DNA of 64,000 bases from an uncultured Paracoccaceae bacterium (GCA_947499635.1 CANMPD010000009.1:62001-126000); one strand, 5' to 3'. Positions 9,019-18,136 are shown, numbered from the stretch's first letter. Notes: generated from the sequence alone by a model not told the origin. Program-made: numbers and translations.

Positions 9019-9081
9019 GTGTGTTTCCTATGAAAGAGCGATGGTCTCTGTAAATGCAAATCAGTCTCAACTGTCAAGTGC

Positions 9082-9102
9082 AATTGATAATCATTCTCAA
9101 TT
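9082..9102 (-). promoter_or_regulatory. Fur/Mur-like box upstream of sitA
   Basis: A 21-base palindrome with 10-base arms AATTGATAAT and ATTCTCAATT around one central base, one mismatch between the arms. It resembles iron/manganese regulator boxes (GATAAT...ATTATC type). It lies 64 bases upstream of the sitA start. Regulation by Mur or Fur is inferred from the motif and the gene function. Confidence 0.65.
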
Positions 9103-9186
9103 AATGCTACAATCCAGCGACCTTTCTGATGCCGCCGGATGTGATGCATTTTGTAATGTCTGATTTTCAGAGCTAAGCCTGAGGTG

Positions 9187-9807
9187 TTATAGTTCGCTTA
9201 GGTACGTAAATATATCTGCGGCATCCGTAACGTCGCCGTATTTTTGATGGATGTCATACAGCGCTGCATCGTGAGGGGCAGAGGCACGGTCGCCGCAGCA
9301 ATCGGCTGGCACCAAAACGTGAAAGCCCGATTGGACCGCATCCACTGCCGAGGCGCGAACGCAGCCTGATGTCGTGGCGCCAGTTATGATCGCAGTATCA
9401 ACACGACATCCCGCCAGAACGGCTGCAAGGCTAGTGCCAAAGAATGCCGAGGCGCCTTTTTTGGTGATCAACGTATCTGTTGGCTGAATGCCTGTGCTGG
9501 CATCGACGTCGACCAGTCGCGTGCCTTCGAGAAGGGCGGCCATGCCCGTTGCTTTTTTCAACCATGGCAGTTGGTTTACCTCACCGGGATGATAGCTGAT
9601 CGTGGTGTAGATTACGGGAAACCCTTTTGAGCGCGCCAAATCTGTTAGCTGTTTGGTTGCCGCAATTTGCGGTGCCATGTCTGACGCCGTTGGGTATTGC
9701 GTGTCGGTGAAACCGTAAGTGAAATCAACAACGATGATTGCGGGCCGCGTGCCACGCGGTACCGACTGGCCAAAGCCAGCCGCCGCGTAGGTTTGCTCTT
9801 GAGACAT
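9187..9807 (-). CDS. nicF: maleamate amidohydrolase (isochorismatase fold)
   Basis: Hydrolyses maleamate to maleate and ammonia in the last nitrogen-releasing step of nicotinate breakdown. The isochorismatase-fold triad is visible: Asp in VVDFTYGF, Lys in ITKKGASAF and Cys in TTSGCVRAS. The chosen ATG at 9807 has AAAGGAC 5-6 bases upstream and gives 206 residues; the frame stays open 6 codons further. It lies next to nicX and nicD on the same strand, the same trio as in the Pseudomonas putida nic cluster. By fold alone it could be an N-carbamoylsarcosine amidase; the neighbours decide. Confidence 0.85.
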   Translation of the reverse strand: MSQEQTYAAAGFGQSVPRGTRPAIIVVDFTYGFTDTQYPTASDMAPQIAATKQLTDLARSKGFPVIYTTISYHPGEVNQLPWLKKATGMAALLEGTRLVDVDASTGIQPTDTLITKKGASAFFGTSLAAVLAGCRVDTAIITGATTSGCVRASAVDAVQSGFHVLVPADCCGDRASAPHDAALYDIHQKYGDVTDAADIFTYLSEL

Positions 9808-9826
9808 GATTGTCCTTTCGCGCACC

Positions 9827-10858
9827 TTAGGTGCGGTCCATCATCATTTCTTTGATGACCAATTCGCCGTCGATCACGATGGCTTCGTCATCGAGGAATA
9901 AGGAACAGCCGCGCATTGGGATATCGAGGTGACATGCGGTGTCATTTGGTCCGCCAAGTTCATTGTTCGGACCGGTCGAAAACATGACGTTGCCCAAGAA
10001 ACTGCGTGCTTCCATACCCATACCGCCGGGGAATTCACCCGGAGTCATCCCATGCCATTTGGCCGCGGGATTCATCCCCCAACCCACGTGGCTCATGCCC
10101 ATGCCACGGGGATCGTTAAAGCCGTCCATGTAAGATTTGACCAGATCAGCATCGAGGCCACCGCGAATGTCTGTGATCCATCCCTTTTCGATAGTATATG
10201 TAATGGGGTCGCGTACATACATGTTTTGCGGCAGTAAAATATCCCCTGGGGCGACGACAATTGTGCCGTCGACACCGTCATCATCGCCACCCGTAAAGAC
10301 AAAGCCAGATGGCCAATGATCCCAGCGACCGGGTTCATCTGTGCAGGCATATTCGGCGACTGTTGGATAGGTGTTGAGTTTGTATGTGACATCTGTGCCA
10401 TGCGGAGATGTGATGCGCATAACTTTGGCTTTTGCCAAATACTCTGCGCCGATCTCGACCTTTTCGCGCAACTCTTTTGTTGGCAGCATGCGTGCCAAAA
10501 GTTCTGGTGGCTCAACGGCGGTAAGGATGCGTGTGCCGGCATCTTGGATGGCAAATTGTTCGGGCGAGAACAGCAAGAACACACAATCGATCAGCATGTC
10601 ACAGGCCTTGAGCGCCTCAACCGCATCTGGCATCGCAGCCAAGCCGGTTTGCCCAACAGCCCAGGCGCCGGTTGGCATCGGGGCAGGGAGGCGCATGTGA
10701 TACATGCTGGCACCAAGGCGTTGACCGGCGGCCATAAAGGCATCTGCATAATCAAGACGTTCGTTGCCTTGGGTCAACACAATCAACTTTTCGCCCTCGT
10801 GGACACCTGACATTTTCAATTGATGCAGACAGATTTCTGTAAAACTTGCGTGGTCCAT
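9827..10858 (-). CDS. nicX: 2,5-dihydroxypyridine 5,6-dioxygenase
   Basis: Opens the ring of 2,5-dihydroxypyridine with O2 to give N-formylmaleamate, using mononuclear Fe(II). The 343-residue protein belongs to the small NicX family, distantly related to M29 aminopeptidases, and matches its length (about 350). His-rich segments in the C-terminal half (GMSHVGWGMNP, KWHGM, TACHLDIPM) include the likely iron ligands. The start at 10858 has AGGAA 6-8 bases upstream; the open frame continues upstream into nicD, which is not likely to be translated. It is flanked by nicD and nicF. Confidence 0.88.
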   Translation of the reverse strand: MDHASFTEICLHQLKMSGVHEGEKLIVLTQGNERLDYADAFMAAGQRLGASMYHMRLPAPMPTGAWAVGQTGLAAMPDAVEALKACDMLIDCVFLLFSPEQFAIQDAGTRILTAVEPPELLARMLPTKELREKVEIGAEYLAKAKVMRITSPHGTDVTYKLNTYPTVAEYACTDEPGRWDHWPSGFVFTGGDDDGVDGTIVVAPGDILLPQNMYVRDPITYTIEKGWITDIRGGLDADLVKSYMDGFNDPRGMGMSHVGWGMNPAAKWHGMTPGEFPGGMGMEARSFLGNVMFSTGPNNELGGPNDTACHLDIPMRGCSLFLDDEAIVIDGELVIKEMMMDRT

Positions 10859-10883
10859 GATGAATTTCCTATCGTTTTTGAGC

Positions 10884-11660
10884 TTATGCTTTGAAGTCGA
10901 GTGTGGCCTGTAAGAAGCCGTCAAAATCATCCCACGGGATCATATGGCCTGCACCTTCTACGGTGCGAATGTCGATTTCAGGAGCGAGTGTTTTAATTTC
11001 TGCGATGTCTTCCGGCTGAATAACCGGCGCGGCGCCCGCTGTGACCAAACGCATTGGCAGCTTAATATTGGGTAGGTCCGCGTGGATGTCGTCTGTGTGA
11101 AACCCATCATAAGCGATGCGAATTGCACCGAGGTTACAAGTGTGTAGCCATTCCGCTCTGAGGGCGCGTTGCGCGTCTGTCCATGTTGGGCAGAATTCCT
11201 TCATATCTTCGCCGCTACAGCCTTTGCGCGACATGAGAATGGAATCTTGATACCACGGCCAAGGTGACGGGTATACACGGCGGCCCGGTCCTGAGACAGG
11301 TGGATCGATAAGCATCAGACCCGCAAAAACATCAGGTGTGATTGCAGCCGCCCTCACGGCGATACGCGCCCCCATAGAGTGGCCAAGGACAACGGGATTA
11401 TCCATCTGTTTGGCCACTTCAATGGCATCTTGCGCCATCGCATCAAGGCTGTAGTCCAAATCGCCAGCTTCGCTAAGGCCACGCCCTCGTACGTCAATCG
11501 TATGCACATCGAACTTTTGTGCAAGTCCTTCGGCGACGAAACTCCAGGTGATTGCTGGTGAGGTAATGCCAGGAATGAGCAGCAGTTGCGGGCCGTTCCC
11601 CTTGGTGTGGATCAGGTGATGGCGAATGCCGTTGGCACGTATGGTGTAGCCAGTGGTCAT
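10884..11660 (-). CDS. nicD: N-formylmaleamate deformylase (alpha/beta hydrolase)
   Basis: Hydrolyses N-formylmaleamate to maleamate and formate. The 258-residue alpha/beta hydrolase shows the nucleophile elbow GHSMG, the acid in LIDPPV or the later strand, and the catalytic His in GAGHMIPWDD. Size and neighbours match NicD of Pseudomonas putida. It is the first gene of the minus-strand nicDXF group and is transcribed divergently from nicA. Confidence 0.87.
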   Translation of the reverse strand: MTTGYTIRANGIRHHLIHTKGNGPQLLLIPGITSPAITWSFVAEGLAQKFDVHTIDVRGRGLSEAGDLDYSLDAMAQDAIEVAKQMDNPVVLGHSMGARIAVRAAAITPDVFAGLMLIDPPVSGPGRRVYPSPWPWYQDSILMSRKGCSGEDMKEFCPTWTDAQRALRAEWLHTCNLGAIRIAYDGFHTDDIHADLPNIKLPMRLVTAGAAPVIQPEDIAEIKTLAPEIDIRTVEGAGHMIPWDDFDGFLQATLDFKA

Positions 11661-11986
11661 GGCGTGTCCTTTTCCTATTTGACAGACGGCAATGCGCCGT
11701 CACGGGGGCATGAGACGTCACGTTCAGGGGCGTGCCGCAATACGGGGATCTTGGCCGCTGTCGCTCTGTTTGAGTTTAGAGAGATCTGGCCAATGCGCAT
11801 TGCAGTCATGAATTGGTGCCCTTGCATATTAAGTTGCCTCAATATTGTGCGTACACAAACAACAGTCAAGGTAATCTAATGCCTACATCCGAGAAAGTCA
11901 TATATTCGAACATTATGCCTTTCGTTTAATCACAAGTTGCTTATGTTTGTTTGAAGGGAAACGATATGAGTGCTGGATTGTTATAG
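11661..11986. other. nicD-nicA divergent promoter region
   Basis: 326 bases between the divergent nicDXF and nicAB operons. It holds an inverted repeat TTGTG-CGTA-CACAA at 11845-11858 followed by AACAA, and AT-rich sequence towards nicA. No convincing gene is seen. This is where a MarR-type repressor such as NicR would be expected to act. Confidence 0.6.
11846..11861 (+). promoter_or_regulatory. candidate NicR operator upstream of nicA
   Basis: TGTGCGTACACAAACA fits the 16-base pattern TGT-N3-T-N3-CAAACA, which also occurs upstream of nicC (15922-15937) and, on the minus strand, of dctP (21354-21369). The site contains the inverted repeat TTGTG/CACAA. Assignment to NicR is inferred from its repetition at nic promoters. 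Confidence 0.5.
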
Positions 11987-12472
11987 ATGGATGAAACGGC
12001 AATACAATTAAATATCAATGGTTTAAATAAGTTATCATCCGGAGATCCAGACCGAAACCTCCTTGATTGCCTAAGAGTAGAAATGGGCTTGAATGGCCCA
12101 AAATATGGCTGTGGCTTGGCCCAGTGTGGCGCATGCACCGTCCTGATTGACGGCAGCCCTGCACGTGCATGCGTTTTACGCACACGCCACGCTGAAGGTC
12201 ATAAAATCACGACCCTAGAGGGGCTGGCCGACCCGGAAACGGGCAAGCTGCACCCGGTGCAAGCGGCATTTTTAGAGATGGAAGGCGCGCAGTGCGGGTA
12301 CTGCACCAATGGCATGGTCATGAGTGCAATTGCTTTACTTGAGCAAAACCCTTCTCCGACCGACACGGAAATTCGCCTTGCTTTGCGCCACAACCTTTGC
12401 CGTTGCGGGGCGCATACCGAGATTATCGCATCAGTCAAACGTGCAGCTCAGAATATGGAAGCCTCAAAATGA
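11987..12472 (+). CDS. nicA: nicotinate dehydrogenase small [2Fe-2S] subunit
   Basis: 161-residue iron-sulfur subunit that passes electrons from the molybdenum site during hydroxylation of nicotinate at C6. Two Cys motifs are present: the plant-ferredoxin type CGLAQCGACTV with a downstream Cys (ARACVL), and the xanthine-oxidase type CGYC...CRCG. It overlaps nicB by ATGA. A paired small subunit of the isoquinoline/nicotinate class without a separate FAD subunit supports nicA rather than xdhA. Confidence 0.9.
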   Translation: MDETAIQLNINGLNKLSSGDPDRNLLDCLRVEMGLNGPKYGCGLAQCGACTVLIDGSPARACVLRTRHAEGHKITTLEGLADPETGKLHPVQAAFLEMEGAQCGYCTNGMVMSAIALLEQNPSPTDTEIRLALRHNLCRCGAHTEIIASVKRAAQNMEASK

Positions 12473-15400
12473 GCCACCTGCCACGCCTGAATATTTGCGA
12501 TGCCAAAGGTCAGATCTTTGTTTCGCTGAACGCCAAAGGTCATTTGACGGGGTATTGTGGGCATGTCGATTTAGGGCAGGGTACAGGTGTTGCACTTACA
12601 CAGATTGTCGCAGAAGAGCTGGATCACGATCTTGCCGATACAGAAATGGTGCTTGGACATACGGCGCTGACGCCTGACCAAGGGCCGACAATTGCCTCTG
12701 AAACGATCCAAGTTTCGGCTGTGCCTTTGCGCCATGCAGCAGCCACATTGCGCCAAGAGATTGTTAAACGTGCGGCGCGGCAGTTGAACACAGGTGCGGA
12801 TGAGGTGACCTTGGGACAAGGTCACGCCTGCAGTCAGGATCACCGTATTGCGATTGGCCGCCTGATTGAGGCCGATGAAGAAGATCTGCTTATTGATGAA
12901 TGCGCGCCTCTTAAGGATCCCGCTGATTATAAAATTGTCGGACATAAAACGGGTCGCACTGATTTACGTGCTAAGCTTAGCGGGGATTTTGATTATATCC
13001 ACGATGTGACAGTGGCCGGCATGTTGCACGGTCACGTTATTCGCCCGCCCTATTCGGGGCGTGACAGCGGCGCGTTTGTTGGCACCAGTTTGATTGGGTA
13101 CGACGAGGCGGAAATCTCGGGACGTGAGGGTTTTGTTGCCATCGTGCGGCAAGGGGATTTGCTGGGTGTCGTCGCAACCGAACCTGATATTGCCCGCACA
13201 TTGGCAGAGGCTCTGCCGGTCCATTGGCGGATGCCGCCCGATCTACCGGATATGGAGCAACTCGGAGAAACCATCCGCAATCAACCAAGCACCGAGCGCG
13301 TTTTGGATGTCGCGGGGCATGTGGAAAAGGCGTTGGATCGCGTAGATGTGCGCCTCAAAAGAAGCTATATTTGGCCCTACCAGTTACATGGATCTATCGG
13401 ACCATCTTGTGCGATTGCGGATTGGCAAAACGGTGCGCCGATTGTTTGGTGCGGTAGCCAAAACCCACATATGCTGCGCGACGATCTTGCCAAACTTACC
13501 GGATTAGAGCCCAGTTCTATTGACGTGCGTCGATATCAAGCAGCGGGATGTTATGGGCGCAACTGTGCTGATGATGTTGCGGGTGATGCTTTGGTTTTGT
13601 CACGTGCCGTTGGCGCGCCGGTGCGGGTACAGCTGACGCGGATGCAAGAAAACCTATGGGAGCCCAAAGGCGCGGCCCAGATCATGGATGTTGAAGGTGG
13701 TTTAAAAGGCGGATGTTTCCATGCTTATACGCTTGATACATGGTATCCCTCAAACCGCGGCCCGAACCTCGCTCTTTTATTAACCGGAGTCATGGGCAAC
13801 CATCCGCAGCCTGTTGAAATGGGTGATCGCACAATCATACCACCTTATACGATTGCGCATAAACGGATCAGCGTTCATGACCTTGCACCAATTGTGCGGG
13901 CGTCATGGTTTCGGGGGGTGTCGGCGCTGCCGAACACCTTTGCGCACGAGTGCTTTATCGATGAATTGGCGGGTGAGGCTGGTATTGATCCGGTTGAGTT
14001 TCGCCTTAATCACACCGACGATCCACGTGCGGCGGATTTGATCAAACGCACAGCGCAAGCGGCGGGCTGGGAAAGCCGCGACAAGCCAAAATTGCGCACC
14101 CAAGGGCGCATGGCGTTCGGGCAGGGGTTTTCATACGCAACCTATGTCCACGGGAATTTCCCTGGCGTCGCGGCGGCCTCGGCTGCGTGGGTCTGTGATG
14201 TTGCAATTGACACTTACACCGGCGAAGTCACGCTGACACGTGTGTTCGTTGGGCAAGATCAGGGTTTGGTCATCAACCCAGACGGGGTGCGTCAGCAAAT
14301 ACATGGGAATGTGCATCAAACCGCAAGCCGTGTTTTGGGTGAGCAGGTGACGTTTGATGCAATTGAGCCAAGTCAAAAAAGCTGGGCTGATTATCCCATT
14401 ATGACTCTGCCCGATGCGCCCGAGATCGAAACGATGCTCATTGAACGCCCAGATGATCCACCACTTGGGGTTGGCGAAAGCGCTGCCGTTCCATCCGCAT
14501 CCGCCATTGCCAGTGCGATCTTTGACGCAACAGGTGTCAGATTGCGCGAAGTGCCTTTTACACCAGAACGTATGCGCAGCGAATTGCGCAAAGCGGGCTA
14601 TGCGGTTCAGGGGGAGGTTCAGTCCACGCCGAAATTCAATCTGCGAAAACGCGCGGGCCTTGCGGTTGCGGGACTGAGCAGTGTTTTAGCAGCAGGGGCA
14701 GTGTCTCTTCCGCTGTATCGTGCGATTGCGCCAGCCAGCCCGCCGCCTGCGGGTGGTTTTTCCGCAGCCTTGCTGGAGCAGGGCAGGCAAGTGTTCGCAC
14801 TTGGAAATTGCGCAGATTGTCATACGGCCGCAGACGGTATCCCTAACGCGGGCGGCAAACCATTTGAGACGCCGTTTGGCACGATTTATTCTTCTAATAT
14901 TACATCCGACCCTAAAACAGGTTTGGGGAGCTGGTCTTATGCGGCCTTTAATCGTGCGATGCGCAAGGGGATCAGTCGAGACGGGACAAACCTTTATCCT
15001 GCGTTTCCCTACACGTCTTTTAGCGGCATGTCGGACGACGATATGTTCGCCGTTTACGCCTATTTGCAGTCATTGCCAGCAGTTGAGCAGCCTGCCAAGA
15101 CGGCCCAAATGACCTTTCCTGCGAACCTGAGACCTACAAATGCCGCGTGGAATTTAATGTTTCACGACGTCAAAGCGCCATTAACAGCACAAGCAACCCA
15201 AAGTGATCAATGGAACCGTGGGCAATATCTGGTCGAAACCATCGGCCATTGCAGCGCCTGTCATACGCCACGAAATGCGTTGGGGGCTGAGAAAACGGGG
15301 GCTGATCGTTTCACTGGTGCTATGGTCAACGGCTGGTATGCACCGCCCCTTGCAGGGCCAGATGCTGCTACGCGTGGGTGGAGTGAAGATAATTTCAACG

Positions 15401-15873
15401 CGTATTTGCAAACCGGCCACGCGGCAGAAATTGCCTCTGCGGCAGGGCCAATGGCGCATGTTGTTTCAAACCTTCAGGATTTACCGCAGTCAGATATTGC
15501 AGCGATGAGCACCTATCTTGCCAGTTTGTCAGAACCTGTGCCGACAAGGCCTGTAGCTGCGCCAACCCAAGCGGCGATGTTGAACACGCAATCCCATCGT
15601 ATTTTTGAATCTGCCTGCGCAAGCTGTCATGAACCAGCATTTGACGGTATGCTCACCGCGGCTCAGGTTTCGCTATCTCAGTCTATGGTGCTTCGCGCGC
15701 CCTCGATTGAGACGGCGAAAACGGTAATTTCCCAAGGGCTTCGTGCGCCTAACAATTTGAAATTGCGCGATATGCCCGCATTTTCGACAGAGTTTTCCGC
15801 GCAACAAATTGATGACCTTGCGCATTATTTACGTGCAAAATATGCATCCGATTTACCGTCGTGGGTGCGTTGA
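12469..15873 (+). CDS. nicB: nicotinate dehydrogenase large subunit: molybdenum domain fused to triple-haem cytochrome c
   Basis: 1134 residues from the ATG that overlaps nicA (ATGA); the open frame extends further upstream but inside nicA. The first ~710 residues are a molybdopterin hydroxylase domain of the IorB/NicB type, with the catalytic Glu in GVGES at residue 670. A hydrophobic helix follows at about 730-755 (AGLAVAGLSSVLAAG). Then come three CxxCH haem sites: CADCH at 781, CSACH at 928 and CASCH at 1050. The layout implies a cytoplasmic molybdenum site and a periplasmic cytochrome c feeding the respiratory chain. KT2440 NicB is of similar size. mocA and xdhC downstream would mature the cofactor. 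Confidence 0.9.
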   Translation: MSHLPRLNICDAKGQIFVSLNAKGHLTGYCGHVDLGQGTGVALTQIVAEELDHDLADTEMVLGHTALTPDQGPTIASETIQVSAVPLRHAAATLRQEIVKRAARQLNTGADEVTLGQGHACSQDHRIAIGRLIEADEEDLLIDECAPLKDPADYKIVGHKTGRTDLRAKLSGDFDYIHDVTVAGMLHGHVIRPPYSGRDSGAFVGTSLIGYDEAEISGREGFVAIVRQGDLLGVVATEPDIARTLAEALPVHWRMPPDLPDMEQLGETIRNQPSTERVLDVAGHVEKALDRVDVRLKRSYIWPYQLHGSIGPSCAIADWQNGAPIVWCGSQNPHMLRDDLAKLTGLEPSSIDVRRYQAAGCYGRNCADDVAGDALVLSRAVGAPVRVQLTRMQENLWEPKGAAQIMDVEGGLKGGCFHAYTLDTWYPSNRGPNLALLLTGVMGNHPQPVEMGDRTIIPPYTIAHKRISVHDLAPIVRASWFRGVSALPNTFAHECFIDELAGEAGIDPVEFRLNHTDDPRAADLIKRTAQAAGWESRDKPKLRTQGRMAFGQGFSYATYVHGNFPGVAAASAAWVCDVAIDTYTGEVTLTRVFVGQDQGLVINPDGVRQQIHGNVHQTASRVLGEQVTFDAIEPSQKSWADYPIMTLPDAPEIETMLIERPDDPPLGVGESAAVPSASAIASAIFDATGVRLREVPFTPERMRSELRKAGYAVQGEVQSTPKFNLRKRAGLAVAGLSSVLAAGAVSLPLYRAIAPASPPPAGGFSAALLEQGRQVFALGNCADCHTAADGIPNAGGKPFETPFGTIYSSNITSDPKTGLGSWSYAAFNRAMRKGISRDGTNLYPAFPYTSFSGMSDDDMFAVYAYLQSLPAVEQPAKTAQMTFPANLRPTNAAWNLMFHDVKAPLTAQATQSDQWNRGQYLVETIGHCSACHTPRNALGAEKTGADRFTGAMVNGWYAPPLAGPDAATRGWSEDNFNAYLQTGHAAEIASAAGPMAHVVSNLQDLPQSDIAAMSTYLASLSEPVPTRPVAAPTQAAMLNTQSHRIFESACASCHEPAFDGMLTAAQVSLSQSMVLRAPSIETAKTVISQGLRAPNNLKLRDMPAFSTEFSAQQIDDLAHYLRAKYASDLPSWVR

Positions 15874-15921
15874 TTTCTTATGGATGTGTTGCTTAAAAAG
15901 AGTGGACAATGATCATATTTT

Positions 15922-15937
15922 TGTTAGTGTGCAAACA
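15922..15937 (+). promoter_or_regulatory. candidate NicR operator upstream of nicC
   Basis: TGTTAGTGTGCAAACA fits TGT-N3-T-N3-CAAACA, and lies within a perfect inverted repeat TTTGTT-N8-AACAAA at 15920-15939. It sits about 18 bases before the nicC start, where a bound repressor would block transcription or initiation. Confidence 0.55.
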
Positions 15938-15954
15938 AATATTGGAGCATGCAT

Positions 15955-17097
15955 ATGAGTGAAGAACAGGTAGATATCGCAATCGTCGGTGCAGGCTTAG
16001 GCGGTGCTGCTGCCATGGCTTTGCTACATCATAAAGGCTTGAAAGCACATTTGTTCGAGCAAGCCCCTGCCTTTGATCGTCTAGGTGCGGGAATTCACAT
16101 CGGGCCTAATGTGATGAAGATTTTCCGCGAAATTGGATTAGAGGACCGTATGGCGCAAATTGGTGCGCATCCTGATTTCTGGTTTTCGCGTGACGGTAAT
16201 ACCGGCGATTATCGGTCAAAGATCAAGCTAGGTGACTACGCGAAATCTGAATATGGGGCACCCTATATCACGATCCACCGTGGCGATATGCACGCGACAC
16301 AAATCGAAGCCTTGCCGCAAGATTATTTACATTATGGCCATTGCTTAAGCGGCGTTGAAGAACGCGAGAATGATGTAAAACTGAGTTTCACAAATGGCAG
16401 TACGGTGATTGCCAAGTTGGTGATTGGCGCAGACGGTATTAATTCGAAAATCCGAGAAGAGCTGCTGGGTGTTGAGAAACCACGCTTTTCTGGCTGGGTT
16501 GGTCACCGGTGTCTTTTGGATATGGATAAGTTGAAAAGCTCTGGTTTAGAGTTTGAAACCTGTGTCAAATGGTGGTGGGACCGGTCTAAGCATATCATGG
16601 CTTATGCGACCAAAAACGACGAGTCCGAGTACTATTATGTGACGGGTGTTCCAGATCAAACATGGGATCACGAAGCAAGCTGGATTGAGAGTTCTCGGGA
16701 TGAAATGGAAGCGACCTTTGGCAACTCACATCCGGTTGTGAACGCGTTGATTGACGCAACAACCGAAGTGACCAAATGGCCATTTTGGAACCGGGATCCA
16801 TTGAGTCTCTGGAGCCAAGGTCGTCTTTGCTTGCTGGGGGACGCCTGTCATCCAATGCGCCCACATATGGCGCAAGGGGCGTGTATGGCAATTGAAGACG
16901 CGGTGGTTTTGGCCCGGTGTCTCAGTGCAACGGGTATTGAAGACTATGCGAATGCATTTGAGATTTATGAAAATACCCGCCGAGAGCGCGCGACAGAGGT
17001 TCAGACAATCTCAAACGCGAATACATGGCTCAAAGAGCCCGAAGATCCATCATGGGTTTACGGACATAATGCATTAACGACTCCGCTCGCTGGCTAA
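15955..17097 (+). CDS. nicC: 6-hydroxynicotinate 3-monooxygenase
   Basis: FAD-dependent monooxygenase that converts 6-hydroxynicotinate to 2,5-dihydroxypyridine with decarboxylation, using NADH and O2. The 380 residues show the FAD motif GAGLGGAAAMALLHHKG, the DG motif VIGADGINSKIR and the GD motif CLLGDACHPMRPHMAQGA. The ATG at 15955 is chosen over that at 15949 because GGAG then lies 7 bases upstream. Similarity to salicylate hydroxylases is expected for the family; its place between nicB and nicR and its length (382 in P. putida) support NicC. Confidence 0.9.
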   Translation: MSEEQVDIAIVGAGLGGAAAMALLHHKGLKAHLFEQAPAFDRLGAGIHIGPNVMKIFREIGLEDRMAQIGAHPDFWFSRDGNTGDYRSKIKLGDYAKSEYGAPYITIHRGDMHATQIEALPQDYLHYGHCLSGVEERENDVKLSFTNGSTVIAKLVIGADGINSKIREELLGVEKPRFSGWVGHRCLLDMDKLKSSGLEFETCVKWWWDRSKHIMAYATKNDESEYYYVTGVPDQTWDHEASWIESSRDEMEATFGNSHPVVNALIDATTEVTKWPFWNRDPLSLWSQGRLCLLGDACHPMRPHMAQGACMAIEDAVVLARCLSATGIEDYANAFEIYENTRRERATEVQTISNANTWLKEPEDPSWVYGHNALTTPLAG

Positions 17098-17118
17098 TCT
17101 GGTAAACACTCACTATAT

Positions 17119-17154
17119 AAAAACGTCGAAGCTCATGCGGGCTTTGACGTTTTT
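17119..17154 (+). terminator. rho-independent terminator after nicC
   Basis: Stem AAAACGTCGAAGC / GGCTTTGACGTTTT with a short loop, followed by a T-run. It separates nicC from nicR, though the start of nicR is only 14 bases further. Confidence 0.8.
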
Positions 17155-17168
17155 CGGGGAGTGATACG

Positions 17169-17624
17169 ATGAGTGATAGGCTTAAGACAGCAGGATCACA
17201 GCAGACGTTGAACGATTCATATGAGCTTGAAAATCAGATTGGTTTTCTGTTGCGTCGCGCACATCAGCGTCATGTTAGTATTTTTACAGAACATATGCCG
17301 TCTGGGCTGACGACGCAGCAATTTGCGGTCTTAAGACGTCTGAGTGAAACCGGACAGCTGTCGCAGAATGAACTGGGCCGTCAAGCGGCGATGGATCAAT
17401 CCACGATTAACGGCGTCGTACAGCGCCTGTTAAAGCGAGGCTTTATTTTTAAAACGCCAAGCAACACTGATAAACGGATGGTTTTATTAGAGCTTACCGA
17501 AGATGGTCACGCGATGCTCTTGGATGTCATGGGCGCCGCCAGTGATGTTTCCGACCTGACGCTAGAGCCGTTAAAGCCCCAACAACGCGCCACGCTGCTG
17601 AAGCTTTTACGTCAGATCAGTTAA
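17169..17624 (+). CDS. nicR: MarR-family regulator of the nic genes
   Basis: 151-residue winged-helix regulator. The MarR core is visible: LTTQQFAVLRRLSETGQLSQNELGRQAAMDQSTINGVV as helix-turn-helix, then the wing with TDKRMVLLELTEDG. In Pseudomonas putida NicR represses nic genes in response to 6-hydroxynicotinate; the same role is inferred here from synteny. GGGGAGTG lies upstream of the start. Confidence 0.82.
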   Translation: MSDRLKTAGSQQTLNDSYELENQIGFLLRRAHQRHVSIFTEHMPSGLTTQQFAVLRRLSETGQLSQNELGRQAAMDQSTINGVVQRLLKRGFIFKTPSNTDKRMVLLELTEDGHAMLLDVMGAASDVSDLTLEPLKPQQRATLLKLLRQIS

Positions 17625-17647
17625 GCAAGTGCATAATCCAGAGACAT

Positions 17648-17752
17648 ACGCCAAGGTTTGCGTTATCTGTACCGTTTTGTCGATTGGGACGGGCAAATCC
17701 TTAGTTTACGCTTTCAGAGCAGCGCCAGTTTAGCCGACCTGCAAAGTGTAAA
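17648..17752 (+). pseudogene. possible IS6-family transposase fragment
   Basis: A ~34-codon stretch without start reads IRQGLRYLYRFVDWDGQIL then SLRFQSS. This resembles the segment around the first catalytic Asp of IS6-family DDE transposases (IRVKGKWRYLYRAVD-type). It ends at stops on both sides and no terminal repeats are seen, so at most this is a relic. Confidence 0.35.
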
Positions 17753-17863
17753 TGTCATCCTCGATCATTGTAAACGGATCATCCCAAATAGCCTATAGAA
17801 GAATAGGTTGTGCCTCTAGGACCTGTTTTGAAAGTTTACACCGGAACCTGCACCATGAACGGT

Positions 17864-18136
17864 TCAATCGCTGCATGTGGCTTCGAATACTATCTGACCA
17901 TCTACGACAGATTCACTATACGAAGCCAAAGTTTCTTTGTCACAACTAAATGATGCTATCGTACGAGCTTCTTCTGTCGTGAAACCTACTGGGTCATATC
18001 TTCCTATAATTGTATTACTGCCTGAAACAACATCTGCCACGATCTGGTCCGGGGCGACTGGTCTATTTGCAGAAGGTCCAATCGAGCAAGCCGTAATAAG
18101 AGTCACAGAACTTACTAATAAGAAGATGTTTTTCAT
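17864..18136 (-). CDS. small putative lipoprotein
   Basis: 90 residues with a lipoprotein signal: MKNIFLLVSSVTLITACS, with LITAC as lipobox and Cys17 as acylated residue. The mature part is short and contains two more Cys residues (FSCDKE and EATCSD), which could form a disulfide. AGGA lies about 9 bases before the start. No family is recognised. It sits in otherwise gene-poor sequence between nicR and the TRAP genes, on the opposite strand to nicR. Confidence 0.55.
   Translation of the reverse strand: MKNIFLLVSSVTLITACSIGPSANRPVAPDQIVADVVSGSNTIIGRYDPVGFTTEEARTIASFSCDKETLASYSESVVDGQIVFEATCSD

Noticed and set aside
11987-15873. nicA/nicB as xanthine dehydrogenase
   Set aside because: No FAD subunit, three cytochrome c sites, and flanking nicC, nicX, nicD, nicF and nicR fit nicotinate dehydrogenase.
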